Shown one piece after another: positions 1-13,417 of a stretch of 64,000 bases of DNA; the first letter of the stretch is position 1; each line of letters starts with the position of its first letter. The stretch spans positions 75,975,974 through 76,039,973 of the forward strand of contig CM051025.1 in the NCBI GenBank assembly GCA_027627225.1, given 5' to 3'. The notes under the pieces were generated by a model. It did not search any database and was not told the DNA's origin. It saw only the letters and a program-made list of their open reading frames with translations. Both the position numbers and the translations under genes were made by a program. Source of the DNA: Congeria kusceri. Its lineage: Eukaryota; Mollusca; Bivalvia; Myida; Dreissenidae.

Positions 1-2850
1 GTTTAATGTCGTACTTTTGCTTTCTATTTGTCGTCCGAAGAACTTTTTTTTCATAAATGTTTTTCTACCTTGATCTACGAATTTCGTTTCCATCCTGAAT
101 TTCCCCATACAGTAGAGAAAGCTATAAAAATCTTTAAAATTTAACAGACAATTCCTGGCCTTTCTGCAGATGTCTGCAAACATGTCTATATAACTCCTAT
201 ATCAGCTATCGAGTTCTACATGTTATTTGTTTTTAAAAGTAGACATGTCCAATAGGTAACCTATATGTTGTTTGAATTATTGCTCTTTTAAGACTAATGT
301 GTTTTTAATTGACGTGATCAGTTAATTTAATTTGAACATTGAATGTTCTAGAATATGAAAATCAATTTTCAAACACGAATATGACTTTCGTTTAACTAAT
401 GATAATGTATGAAGTGATGAAGTGTTATAAATAATAACTCGTATATGTTTCCTATGTTTTCGTGGGAACATGGATCATATTGTCTTGTTAACAATAGTTC
501 ATGTGTATTAAAACCTCCAATAGACTGTTAGAGTCTATTTTTAAATGACCATATATGCTTATATTAGCCTTGTTATTACTTTACACACAGAAATATAGAT
601 CAATTGAACAGAACTGGCATGGCTCAGAGACGCAGGCCTCAACCCAATAACATAATGTAGGCTGTTTACACAAAACACATGTGATTATGTCTTTTTTCGA
701 ACAAGAACTACACACAATTTACTATGCAATTCTTTAATTATATACTCTTTACCGTCATACAAATGTACCATAACACTCAAAACTAATATTTTGTCATTGA
801 AAACAACAATATGACACGACTGATGAAAGTGCGTATTAATATTGTTATTGTCTGAAATGACATGTCAGTCAGTATTTATTATGAGATAAGGAACGATTCC
901 AGTGTCAAACTGATGTATATATATGACCACACAAACGATCGCATTAGGCTACAATGTCAATTTGGAACAAAACGAGTCGCATTCCTTGCATCACACCTGG
1001 TGGCACACAATCCACCCAATATTTCCTCCTCGAATAAATTTATTGAAGATAAACGACTCAGGAGGAACAAATATGATGGAATTTCATACACTCCCGGTTT
1101 GACATTCATCTGCAGCCTCTGGAAAACAGCCCTTCATGATCTTCGTTCACGAATCCATGTCATGATTCCGTTGATAACTGCCGTTTCTACAAAGTGTGCA
1201 CACAATTGTAAACACTTAATACAAACAATTACATCATAACTATATGTGCATTCACAATTTTGCTTGAAATATGAATAAATTCTCGATGGTGGTAATATAT
1301 ATTTTAAATGTATATTAGAAAAAAAAACACATTATTTCCCGATGGGTTATGTTTGGGTTTATTACTAAATGTAATGGTAAGTGATAGTAACATGACCAAA
1401 CAATAAACACTATTATAACAACAAATATAAAAATTCTGGTCATTGCCTGTCAAAGAACGTCGCGCTATCCCATAATTAAAGCCTAGCTTGGTCTGCGATT
1501 GGTATTAGGAGCACATATACTATATGCAGGAGATGGCTGTGAGATTTTCATACGGATTCACGAGCACCGTGGCTGCTACAATTTTGTTTGACAAAAAACC
1601 TGAAAATAGTAGGTAAATTAATGGCACGTCGCCCGTAGCGAATGTAAACTAGGCAGAACAAAGATGTAATACAGTTAGTCAGAACAAAAAAGGTGGTTTA
1701 CAAACAATGGCATCCTACGAGCGCACACCATTGAAAAATGTCATTTAAAAACATACGTAGCATGTTATATTAAGGTCGAGCAAACAAAGGTCAAATGAAT
1801 CATGAAACTTTTGACGGATGCTCAGTTTGTAACAGTAATTTTAAATATCCTATATTGCATATGTTTGATCACAGACTTGTGGTATATCTGTATTATATTA
1901 TAAGCTCATAAACAAATCATTACATGCCAAATTATATACTCACCGGGTCATGACCACGGCGTTTAATTGCACACCAAAGAAAGCTTCCATTTGCAACGAA
2001 ATGAAAGCAATATTGTGTTTCTTTCACTTGTAATGTACTTAATGTCATTGCAAATACATAAGATATCCTGCAGCTACAGAAAATAGTCGGATTTGCTGAA
2101 ATTAAATCACATAACAACAAAGACAGTTCAATTCATTAACGTGTTCTATAAGACTTGAGCGTTCAACATAAATAATTGAGCCGTCGAAGCTACGGGCTTT
2201 TCCAGAACGAGACTGTGTATCTATTCAAATATTTTGGTATGAATTGCTTGCCTCGATAAAAATCCAATTAATAACATACATGTATGTAAGATGCCTTTAT
2301 GGTGGTTGTATTTTAAACCTTATAACGAAAAGGAAAAGGAAAAGGGACATATTAAAAGTTTAATGCACCAATAACACCTTGCTCAATATGTTCACACAAT
2401 TTATTCAATATACAATGGTGGTGTAGTTATCACAGTGCACCATGTGTAATATCGACACTAATGGCTTTTCAGGTCAGAATCATTAATACATAGTGTTAAC
2501 CAATTTTCGTATTCCTGTTTAATTTCACCCATTACACCGATGCCTCAATGTAATTACCTCTTTCAATCCGCAATGCGCAGGTTTACTTATATTCCGGTCT
2601 AGGTGAATAACGATAACACCAATGCATGGAATTCGATTAATTGATGGTGACAGTGAACATGACAATATAACAAAATAGGTATACATTATACAACATGAAA
2701 TCGAGTCAGGATTTGTAAATATTATCTCGTAATATAATAAAGTCGCATCAAAACGTTTTATTCACAAGTCACATAAAGATAAATAAATCTATGTTTTTTA
2801 ATTCTTAAACATCATATTTCAGTTATTGAATGATTTATGCGCCAGTAAAT
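1..2850. other. intergenic or intronic DNA, no gene recognised
   Basis: AT-rich sequence with stop codons throughout. The longest open stretch is 125 codons at 862-1239 on the plus strand. It has a mixed composition but no domain, signal peptide or splice context that I recognise, so I do not call it a gene. I found no clear copy of this interval elsewhere in the window, unlike the DNA that follows it. Confidence 0.6.
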
Positions 2851-3189
2851 ATTGTAAGAAACATCTCCAGAAAACGTGAAAGTTTTGATGATGACAGTTT
2901 GATATATTAGTGTTATAAAGCTGCAGATTAGATTGCCTTCAAAAGTTAGTCTAGTTTGACTGAACCAGAGTAATATCAAGTATGACAAACATGCCAGTCA
3001 TTGGCTATTAGGGGACATTGAATTTGAACAATTCCCCTGAGCCAATCTGCCTGATTGATTTATGTCTAAAGCCAAACAAACGACGGATCTTGTTCGGCAC
3101 CTTAATGTCTACGTGTTAAATACATACCTAAATATTATCACACCAGACCAAATATGCAAAAATTCATACAATTACTACAAACAAAAAAT

Positions 3190-3700
3190 AGACAGTTACT
3201 AAAAAATATAGGAGTCTATGTATTTTACTCATTTAAGTTAAGAAAACAGTGCTTATATGATAACGCTACCCACGAAAATAATATTGTATTAACAAATTAA
3301 TAAATAAATTCATAAATGCTATATATATATTGTTTAGAGTTTTATATTGCGATATTAGGGTTTTACTCTATTGATGTGTCTATATATTGCGAAGTTGTCA
3401 TGCTGTTTATGTGTATTATTACATGTGCATGTTTCCATTTATTATGTTATATTCGCTTTTTCTTACCCTATTTAAAGAACAATGATTGCGTCTTCTCCAT
3501 TGTCATTTATATATTTTAGTAATTGTAGTGGTTAAGTGTTTAAAATTTTGTAAAACTATGTGTTTCCAAATGCAGTCTTAGGCATGTTTATGTGTAACAG
3601 TTTATACTCTGTCCTGCCATATTGCCTTTTGAAAATATGTTGTCCTCATGGGTCTTTGGACCTATTGGAACTTATGTAAATAAACTATCAAAACTATCTA
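3190..3700 (+). mobile_element. probable 3' end of a LINE, inserted in U1
   Basis: This roughly 0.5-0.75 kb stretch sits where U1 is longer than U2. It ends in a layout typical of LINE 3' ends in molluscs: a short conserved 'GGGTCTTTGGACCT' motif at about 3,650, then AATAAA-like sequence at 3,677, then a short repetitive tail of 'ACTATCAAA'-type units to about 3,705. The small open frame at 3,316-3,519 lies in this 3' untranslated-like DNA and is hydrophobic by composition only. No reverse transcriptase sequence is visible. The family assignment is inference. Confidence 0.35.
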
Positions 3701-6700
3701 TCAGTTTCAACCCATAATTTTGCCTGCTGGTCCAAAATATAGTTTACAGGACTAGCTATTAAGTTGTTACATTTATAAATAACTATTTTTGTAATGTAAA
3801 ATTAGTATAATTTAAAATAGTTGCGATTACATTTGTTATTACATAATAATAAGGCATACATATATGTATGTTTCTATGTTGAATGGTTACACTATTTTGC
3901 TGCTTCCAACTATAGCAACTGTAATGACTGCGTTGAAAATCATTTACAAGTATTTCCTTCTCATAGCATTGTGTCACATAGCGTATATTTAATCACGCAT
4001 ATCTACGCGTTCGAATGGTCTTCCTAAAACAAGATGCACACTACTGGTTCTACCCAGGGAAGAGAATTAAAAGTGTCCTAATCAGCATTAAAACTAAAAC
4101 AAATATAAGGTAGCTTATGTCTGCATAAATACAACTATATCCGTTAATACAAGTTGCATGCTATTTATTTCATATACATTTATTCGACTATAAAGACAAA
4201 ACTCTTTATATATTTTATCAAAACATGAAATTTTATTGAAAGTAATCTTCGGATAATATATCTATTTAAAATATAATATTAGTATCCATTAAATATTCCA
4301 CTAATTGTGAAATGTCACACAGTAGCTTTTAACACTAGCTTTGCATTGTGATATTATTTCAAAACTGGGCGTGGGTGTTGTTTACTGTGAAAATCTTAAG
4401 TTCAAACGACAAATCACGACATGATTTAATAAGCATGGTTCTCATATATGGGGACATAAGTACAATGAATGGTTCCAACGAGTGTAAATTATGATTTGTT
4501 TGAAACATACAATAGTTAACAATTATATAAATGATTGAATTGTTTTAGGTGCATGAGGACGTTTACCGTGTTTTGTAACCTATTATACACAATGTATCAA
4601 ATGCTGGTGTAACTTATTGTCAACGCCAAATAATAGACATCGATATGTGAAAAAATGTAAAAATCTTTAGATGATGCTGTAAGTCATATCTTCAGAAATG
4701 TATTTTTTGTGATGCATTTGAACGAACAAACAAATGTGAATGATTTGTTCACAATAGCAATATAGGTTGTCCTTTATTAATAGGTAATTACAGATGAAAT
4801 TCAGTACCAAACAGTTGGCACTACGTAAGTCTTGACGGAAAACATAATACAATAAATAAATAAAAAAATATATCGTTTGTCTGCGTTTGCTTACTATTGT
4901 GTTTAAGTATAAAAACAAGTTCTTTTCTGAAAATATACATGTCAATAACTTTCATTAACTTGAACTTGAAATACCTAAACTTGATTATGGCATGTCAGTC
5001 AAAGTAGGAGAACCTACACCTATGCAAGACTAACAAAATGACTTATGTCTGGGATAAGTTTAATACAACAATCAAATAAAGACAAAAACGGTTCTTGTTC
5101 ATTACCTCTTTTTCTACAAAAGTTATTTATGTTAAATAACATACGTATAAACTTGAATGTCGACATGTATTATAGACAAAAGTGAATATTTCAGAACAGG
5201 GTACACAAACCCTACTCATTGTATACATTTGGAACACACACACATAGTAGCGAAGAAAAAAGAAAAAGATTGATGTTCATACATCAGTCCACGCCATTTA
5301 TATCAGAAAGTACCATCCAGTATTACCTACTTAAAGCATATACGTACAATTATCCTGGACGGGGTAGATAAGTAATATGCCATATTTCATTAACATGGTG
5401 GAATATTTCTGACAGTTTAATATACTGTCATGACCGCAAATTATTTGCACATAATTGCGTGACATTTTTATCGTCATAAATACTAAAAGTAATGCACATT
5501 AAGCACTTACATATTTAAGTTAAGACACAAAGATTAGGTAGTTTTTCTGCTTCCAACGAAGTAACATTCGTGGGGCGTAGGAAAGGCTTCACACCCGGAG
5601 TGTTAAATGTCATTTAGCTCAATATAAAAAACAAATACCAAAAATAAGCCTGTTGCATTTATTTTCTATGTATAGTTTTGGGTTGAAGAAGGTTTTGTTG
5701 CACATACATACGCGTGGTCTTAATGGATGTTCGGTAACATTACTGACTCTTGTATATGCAATATCATACATCTCGTGTTCTCAGCACATTGATTCAGTTT
5801 GCTCATACATAACGGCTCATGTATATTTCATTGCATTATCCCATATGTTTCCTTGCATTTGATGAAATGTATTTTGTTCCATATATTTTTAAATTTTTTC
5901 TAAAGATATATTTTATTATGTAGGCGAATATTAAACCAGCAAAGTGCTTAATACTTTTGCTTTTTGCTTCACAACTACAGTATTGTGTACATAATCTGTC
6001 TTATCGGATATGGGTTGACCGGCTATGGTGTTGTAAATATCAACTTAATAATTTAAAAGTATGACACATATTAAATAATACATTATATAAATACGAATAA
6101 TTGATGTTTCATATTGAATTTCAAAGTTGCTAAAACAAATGCAAAGTGTCGTGACAAATCGTAACGGATTTAATTGGTGTAGTGCACACAATCAGTAATT
6201 GGTGATCAAATCTGAGTGATGGTAAGTGATTGTTAGTAGTTTTCAAAATAAAGTTAAGAAAAGTATAATTTAACAACTGCACAGTTCTCACGAGTATTTA
6301 CTAACTATAACTGTAAATATAAAACAAAACGAATTACTCTACATATTTTATAAATTGAAGATCAATAATGTATTACGGGTAGACAGAAAAGGCATGAAAA
6401 TCATAATTGTTCATATAATTTATGTATGGGTAATTACTGTTGCAAACCAGTTCGAGTTATGCATATATTGATAAAAGTATGGTGGCAACTAAATACATAT
6501 TCTACCTCATCACGAAACACAGTTAATTTAAAAAAACATTAACTTGTTTATTGATATATTACATCTATAGAGGGTACTCCACGTACTATCATAACTTAAT
6601 AAAACTGTAAGCATTGTTTAAGTTATACAATAACGGCTCTGTTATATTACAGTATATCGAATGTCAAGTGTCAAAAAGTTAGCATATACTTGTAACATAT

Positions 6701-7725
6701 TATTCCTGTAATAGACTACGGACTTTCTAATTGCTTCAATCGATTATTAAGACGTGACATTACTTCCATTTTTACAACTAATATCCAGGCTGTATTTCTG
6801 TGTGATTGCCAGTAATGATTATGACAGACGGGACTGTCCCTGAGGATCATAATCATTCTAATATTTAGCGCTTTCGTCCTATACGTCGTCAGAGCGCCAT
6901 TATGTTTCTAAATATGTGGTTTATCTTGTATAATATGTATCTTTAAAATAATGCTCACAGTTATAATTTACAGTGGCATATCTTCGAAAATGTATGTTCA
7001 TGTTTATTAAGGAGAAACGTAAGTTGCACAGAGCTACTTCCGAGTGATTAATTCTTTCTTGCATAAAATATTGAATGTATTTCACTATTTGCATGTTGAG
7101 AAATACTGTGTGAACTACTATGATTTTTTAAACAGAGACGTCTTGAAATTGATATCGCCCTTTAATCTGACTAATAGTTTTTCGAATTTTCACCAGTGCA
7201 TTAACCTCTAAAATATGAACGGAAACTGAATAGTTTTAAGCAAATTAGTTGTGTCTGTTAGTTTTGATTCACAATCGGCGTAAAATAGTTTAAATTTTAA
7301 TTCCGATTTCATCACCTTTAATATTGATATTTTAATACAATGACTTTCATCCCAGAACTGTTAGCGTGGATGCACATTTAGTACTTTAAAGCAGTTTTCG
7401 ATCGTGTATATTTTAAGTCCTATTTAGAGAATTAATGATATCAACGAGCATAATGAAGTTCGTTTTCAGCATGAAACTCATTTGTCTGAACATAGAATTA
7501 TACTAGCTTATTATTTCCACCGCAAATTACTGTGTTCACGACTGCAGATAACGTTGTTCTATAGGTTTCGTATATATGTTTACAAAAATAATGGATTTGT
7601 ATTACTGTCGTACTTGTGGTTTGACGTTTTTATACGTATCTTGATAATCTTTTATTGTCTACATGTAGTTTGATTTTTTAACGGAGACATTCCCAATACA
7701 GTCATGGAAGGAATTCCGAATCACC

Positions 7726-9151
7726 GGTAGTTCCGGGTCACTTTAATATTAATGGTTCTAAAAAAAATTGCAACCCTTCAATTTCGATTTTTATTAACTG
7801 GTGTTTGAACAGCAATACATTTGCAGTAAATCACCGAAGTTTCAACTCTGTAAACGAACCGAAACGAGGCTTTATGAGTAATACATGTTGAAATATCTAC
7901 ATTAACACCGGTTGCAGATACTATGCTACGGTTTATTCATCGCGATAAAACATCAGAAAGGCCCGGTAAATGGGCACATTTATGGTATCAGTTGGTTAAT
8001 AAATGTATATTCTTTGTACTGTATACGTAAGTAACCCTGCTTTCCACATTACTGCAGAAAACAACGATAATATCAACTTATGTGTATTGGGGTGTCCCGG
8101 GTTACTTAAACGGACCTCATTGTTTAAGGGGGATATGTCAAGCAATTTCTAATATATATTATTTATGGAATTTATCCAAAGGTTGGTTGGGTCAGTACAC
8201 TCATGCACAATGTAAAACAATTATTTATTGACTAATATGTATTTTTGTTTCACAAATAAGGGGATATTATAGGTATGCTTCTTATAGGTTTGATTTACCT
8301 TGCTATAAGTAATAAATAACATAACAGCTGTTCGTGGTATTTCAAACTGAAGAATGGTGCCAGCCATAGGGCGAACCAAGAAGACCCTTCAATGCTTGAA
8401 TGTATTCAGATAGTTTATCTCATTAAAATCAGTATTACAGTTGATCAATGAAAGCGAGATATAGTATATGTGTATATAATATGTGTTCAAAAGCTGTCAA
8501 TATGTTAAACGTTGTCTTTGTAATAGAAGCAGGAACTGGGAGTTCAATATTTAAATATTGTTTATATATGTTTATACCATGATATAAAGTGTCCTTCACA
8601 TACTAGTATAGGATACCATTCACCTTTATGTTAACATTTGTCATCGTCATATCAAAATTGGCAAACGTTGATCAATTGTAAAATGATTGTATTGTTGTAG
8701 TCTAAAATCTGAATGGCCATGGACTCTATATGGCTGTGAACCTTTTCGTATATTGACCCACATCCTACATGAAATATAAATAAGATGAAAAACGTGGGAA
8801 AATCTTCAATATGCCCTAACTATAATATTGTAATTATGTGTTGTCTGGTTCAAGAAATAAATATATCTTTCTTGTGGTGTTGTTTGACAAGTACTAAAAC
8901 GAAACCTTAAGGAAACTATATAGAAGTGCCAATTTAGTGACACGGAACACACGTACTTGATTCGGAACCCCTGCAATCAGTGCATACAGTTCAGCACAAT
9001 ATTTAATAAAAATATTTAATGGTACCAAATGTTTCAAACATGCATATGCGTACTGAAATATCTGTATTTGAAAGTATATATAGGTTTACGTGATTGCAAG
9101 TACATTTAAAATAAAGAGCGAGGTTTTTGTCGTTAGTGACCCGGAACTACC
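7726..9151. mobile_element. TIR DNA transposon, non-autonomous, 1.43 kb
   Basis: A 17-base sequence, GGTAGTTCCGGGTCACT, occurs at 7,726-7,742 and as its perfect reverse complement at 9,135-9,151. These are the ends of a 1,426-bp segment lying inside DNA that is absent from the homologous positions in U2 and U3. No coding domain is visible inside. I could not identify a convincing target-site duplication in the flanks (CACC on the left, CAATTG on the right), so the superfamily is open. Confidence 0.6.
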
Positions 9152-10735
9152 CAATTGATAGTATGTGTATGTTGTCTGGTACTAGACTTATAGTCAGGGT
9201 ACTGTCTTCCGGTGTATACTGTCTATCGGTGTAATCCGAGATATGCCGAGTTTGGTTGAGCTGTGGTTAGGCTGTTATTATTTGGCAAGATTACTAAAGA
9301 CTGTGATAGTTTAGTCTGTGATAGAAATACTTTAGATTTGTGAGTTGATTACATGAGATATTGTCATATTTTTCATAACTATAATTATGTGTATCTGATT
9401 TTGATGTAGCGGTATATTTATATATATATCATCCAGATTATGCCTTCAAAAAATTGAAAAAGCAAAGTCAAATATATTCAAAAAACATTGTTTTGTGTTT
9501 GTCAATAATAGCTTTCAGGCAAGTCATATAAACGATAGGTTTAGTACAGCAGCTGAACATGAAACAAGGGAAATAATTAAAGTTGCACCGGTAATTGGTA
9601 CATTCGTCGTAAAACAAACAAACCGACCCTAGGTTCAACAAAGAGGTCACTGTCGCACTTACGAAAATATAAAATCGTACGAAAGTGCCAAATTATGAGC
9701 GGTAACATTATTATCGTAAATATCATTAACTATTGTATAATATAAATATAATTTTAGTCATATTTAATCGTGTTTTAAAGCTTAATACACCGGTAGACGG
9801 TACACCCAGTATACACGATAATACTATCCATTTGTGAGGCTGATAAATGTATTGTACGTAATTGAACATTTAATTGCTCGAAGTTGAACGAAGTAAAAGC
9901 AAATAATATCAAACAATAACATGAATTTTGTTTGTGGTAAAGCTTATGTATGATGTAACGCATGTTTGGTTTTACGTATTCTTAGGTGAATGATTGAGTG
10001 TATTGTTCATGGTCTTGTTAAAAAAAAGCAACAGCGTATTAACATCATCCAAAGTCCTGAATGTTCTTGCATCGATCCCGAGTGATGAAATATGGTTATT
10101 TTTGTTTGTTATTTCATTATGCAATGTTACACGAACATTATATCAATCAAACAAACGCTGACGGTTATTGATAAAACGATGAGTGTTAAAACCAAATTAT
10201 CGAATAAGGGGACTGTGCCGAACTATAATTGGCAAAAAACGTGATATGAGTATATTATTATAATAGACCGAGTATGTTCAAATTCATTCAGCTTATTAAA
10301 ACCACAAATAAATCTGAACTAATAGGTTTATCTAAATATATCTATTTCGCAAATAAACATAGGAACGACTTAATTAATATGTAACATCACTTTTTGCTGG
10401 ATGTTAATGTTAAGCGCCAAGTTACAAATGTGTTTTTCTTCGTTTTAAATATAATTGCTGTTATTGAATGCCACGAATATTGTCAAATCAATGACATGTA
10501 TTGAATGCTAAGTTTGTCGTTGTTGTTTGTATCTTTTAAAGGAATGCTTAAATGTCTATTTATCAGTAGTAAATATTAAACACACATCGAATATTTAAGA
10601 ACATTCTCCAAAAGTAAACTAAATTTTATCAATCACATTCCCTTGACATGCTATTTCATTGAAATATGTACTATATTTATATGGCTATGTACTGATTGTA
10701 TTCGCCAATAAAATTGTCTGTCTGTCTGTCTGTCA
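9152..10735 (+). mobile_element. insertion in U1 ending in a LINE-like (TGTC)n tail
   Basis: This DNA also lacks a counterpart in U2 and U3, and U1 homology resumes at about 10,744. Its right end has 'AATAAAATTG' followed by a (TGTC)n run at 10,714-10,735. A polyadenylation signal followed by a tetranucleotide tail is the usual look of a non-LTR retrotransposon 3' end. I see no reverse transcriptase in the 1.6 kb, so it could be a 3' untranslated fragment or an unrelated insertion with a microsatellite at the junction. Confidence 0.35.
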
Positions 10736-11087
10736 GTATAGATTAAGTACGAACAAGAACAATTTATGATGCTATAATTGTAATTAATCTCAATCTCTAC
10801 CATCATGCCATGACACTCATTACTGATATTATGTCAACGTTAACAACCATTAGCATATGTTTGTTTAAATATAACACAAATGAGTTAGGCGCATGTTATT
10901 CTTATCTTAATATTGTACCATACATATGAAATATGTAAATGTTTATAAAAGTGTACCTTTCATGTTCTGTTTTTCTGAACTTTAATGTTCAATTTCCAGG
11001 GACACCAATTGAACATGTAATTTATGAAACTCTTTAGATACCGGTATTTATTTCTTGTCTGATGATAACATGATGTCTTAACATTTT

Positions 11088-11972
11088 TAGCTCGACTTTT
11101 CTAAGAAAAAAAGTCGAGTTATTGTCGTCTGCGTCAGAGCCTGCGTTAGTTAAGTTTTTTGGTTAAGTTGTTTGTTGTTGTTTTTGTCAGAGTCCATTTC
11201 TAAAAAACTATCAAAGGTATCAATTTGAAACTTTAAATACTTGTTCACTATCAAAAGGGTAATTAATTACAACTAGGCAGGTAAACCCTATGATTTGTAT
11301 TTACAGAGGTATCTGCCCTTGTTTGGACTGACAACTTAGAATATTTTGGCATATTTTTGTTAAATATAACATTTCTCAATAACTATCAAAGACATTAAAT
11401 TGAAACTCAAGATACTTGTTTATGGTGCTGACCGCATTCTGCGTACGTAAGATGGTAACTCTTTCAAGGATTTTGTTGGATTTATGACCCTTTTTTTCAA
11501 CACAATTTTCGCATTAGGTCAAATTTCCCAATACCTATATGAGGTATTGACCTAAAACTAAAAGTACTTGATCACAGTAATGAATCCATTCTGTAGACAA
11601 GAGGAGGTAACTCTATCAAGAATTTCGTTTCAGTACTTGCCCTTTTGAACTTTGAATTAGCGCTTAACGTCAAATTTCACAATAACTATAAGAGGTATTG
11701 ATTTAAAACTCAAAATACTTGATCACAGTTCTGAACCCGTTCTGCAGGCAAGATGAGGTAACTATATCAAGGATTTTGGTGGTGGAGTTATTGCCCTTTC
11801 ATCAACTTTGAATTTTAGCTTAAGGTCAAATTTCTCAATATCTATTGGGGGTATTTACTTGAAATTTAAGACACTTCATCACAGTGATGAACACATTCTA
11901 TACAGGGAATGCCAGACTACTATCAAATACGAGAAAGTTGAGCGTCCAGCACCCGTAGGTGGTGCTCTTGTT
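11088..11972 (-). mobile_element. tandem-core element A (AACAAGAG...GAGCTA type)
   Basis: Read on the minus strand it begins AACAAGAGCACC with a small hairpin (GCACC/GGTGC) and ends with a long A/T-rich hairpin (CTCGACTTTT / AAAAGTCGAG) directly before GAGCTA. Between the ends are about four and a half tandem units of roughly 150 bp. Plus-strand unit starts are near 11,198, 11,373, 11,527, 11,677 and 11,832. Each unit contains an 'ACTATCAAAG'-like start, a 'GATACTTG' box, a 'GGTAACTCTATCAAGGATTT' box and a 'CTTAAGGTCAAATTT' end. No coding potential is visible. A second element with the same termini and architecture but different core sequence lies at 50,209-51,107. It occupies the interval where U2 and U3 carry the C1q-like remnant. 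Confidence 0.6.
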
Positions 11973-12610
11973 ATTAGTTAAGATGTGTTTACCATTACAA
12001 ATTAATGACTAAAAAAGATTAATATAAAATACTAATTTTAAATCTATGGACACGCGTCGTGTTATACTGCTTCGGAACAAGTCGACAGTTTCAAATAAAG
12101 TTCCTCACAATTGAGCAAACGTAAGTCTATTTAAAATATCTACTGATACCTAATATTATTTAAAGATATCACAATGTAGACTAAATTCACCTAATTACTT
12201 AAGCTGTGACTTCAAGTTCATTGTTAGTGCAAATATTTATTATACGTTATGCATGTTCTTTATATAAAACACTTTTGTGAAAAAAAAACAACAACATCAT
12301 CATAGATCTTTCAATGCTTTCAGATCGGAATCTGAACAGAACAGATTCAAGTAATGTGCAATTTGAAAACAAGCATTTCAACTGTTAAGAATTAACCGAG
12401 GCTATTTCATTTCCGCTAACATGTTTCTTGGTAGTTGTTTCAGTTGCGTAAAGCTCTTGTGATTAGGCTTAATTTGTGATATTTCTGTACGATTATCCCT
12501 ATTTATGTTTGAAAATTGAACGAATTGTTATTTTACACGTGTCTTGATCAAGATGTCTATAATGTCGAAGAAGCAGTGATAACAATAGAGATTATGACGT
12601 CAGAACGGTG

Positions 12611-12662
12611 ATGCTGTTCATGTTAGGTATCATGTTGACGTTTTGTATGATGTTCGGATCAT
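12611..12662 (+). CDS. candidate first exon encoding a signal peptide (weak)
   Basis: An ATG at 12,611 opens 17 very hydrophobic codons (MLFMLGIMLTFCMMFGS) that run straight into a consensus donor, T|GTAAGTAC, at 12,662/12,663. The homologous place in U3 (24,471-24,521) also has an ATG followed by a hydrophobic run (MMLIVIIVNVILLSFV) but ends in a stop and has GTAATT where the donor was. Preservation of hydrophobicity in two diverged copies hints that the unit once contained the first exon of a secreted-protein gene on the plus strand. I cannot identify a following exon, so this may be chance in AT-rich DNA. Confidence 0.2.
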
Positions 12663-13417
12663 GTAAGTACATGTTTTAGAAACCCATTACGTCGGCAAAT
12701 ATAATTTATAGGTGATTAACTATGAGTTCCATGCTATTAATAAACAGCTTACAAAACGATAATATTTTGGTCATATAATACGTATTCATATAGAAGGACA
12801 ATCCATGTTACATACCATTATGTAGTTGATGAAGTTAACCAAGAACATCAATGTGTTAAGGTAATTACAACTTCCGATTCGCAATGTGCCGAATTGATAA
12901 GAGCTTGTTCTTCTATTATTAATTTTTAACCATTTTCTCCTATCGACATAATACAGCTAAAAAAAGCAAAACAAAAACAAAATCCGCCATGCATATTCAA
13001 TCATTAGTATTTTGTTTTGTCATTGAAACGTATTTATATAATTATTTGTATATTTATTTGTATGTATTTGTTGCCTTTCTTTTCAGAATCAATAAACTGA
13101 TTAATAATACATTATATCTACATAACCTTTGACTTGTGTTTTAGTTTTTGTTTCGACTGAATTGCGCCTTTATGGAGCCAGGCCGGCAACGCACAGTTTA
13201 TTTGTTTGTGAAGAAAGTAATTGTTTAACTTTGGTTCCAGTCTGTCAAACAATAGTTTGAATGTTTACTTCATTGGTATTATACCTGTTAACAGGATTTA
13301 AAGACAAGGTAAATTGCCTCTTCATATCAGTTCACGAATTCATGATGTTCAAAGAATTAACAAAACGTTCCAATGTATCATAAATATAGACAACCCATAC
13401 TTAGAAGCAGTACCATT

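Larger units (their letters stand above)
2850..13190 (+). repeat. tandem unit U1 (diverged copy 1 of 3)
   Basis: Ordered blocks of U1 realign by eye with U2 and U3. The block at 2,880-3,110 (ending near 'TTCGGCACC') matches 13,770-13,990 and in part 20,400-20,480. The block at 4,240-4,360 matches 14,430-14,540 and 20,890-20,990. The block at 5,180-5,390 matches 14,670-14,880 and 21,150-21,440. The block at 6,790-7,210 matches 15,980-16,440 and 22,080-22,560. The block at 10,744-10,900 matches 16,670-16,830 and 22,890-23,035, and 12,050-12,120 matches 17,135-17,190 and 23,255-23,310. The order is the same in all three copies. U1 is longer because of extra DNA at about 3.2-4.0, 7.7-10.7 and 11.09-11.97 kb. 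Edges are approximate. Confidence 0.75.

Noticed and set aside
862..1239. 125-codon open frame as a host gene
   Set aside because: No recognised domain, no splice context and no homologue in the window.
5405..5505. Similarity of this block to 55,665-55,765, suggesting that U and V units are related
   Set aside because: Only about 100 bases match and neighbouring blocks do not, so a shared dispersed repeat is enough.
11198..11925. CRISPR-like array from regularly spaced similar blocks
   Set aside because: The units are contiguous and diverged with no unique spacers, and the genome is animal; it is a tandem-core mobile element.
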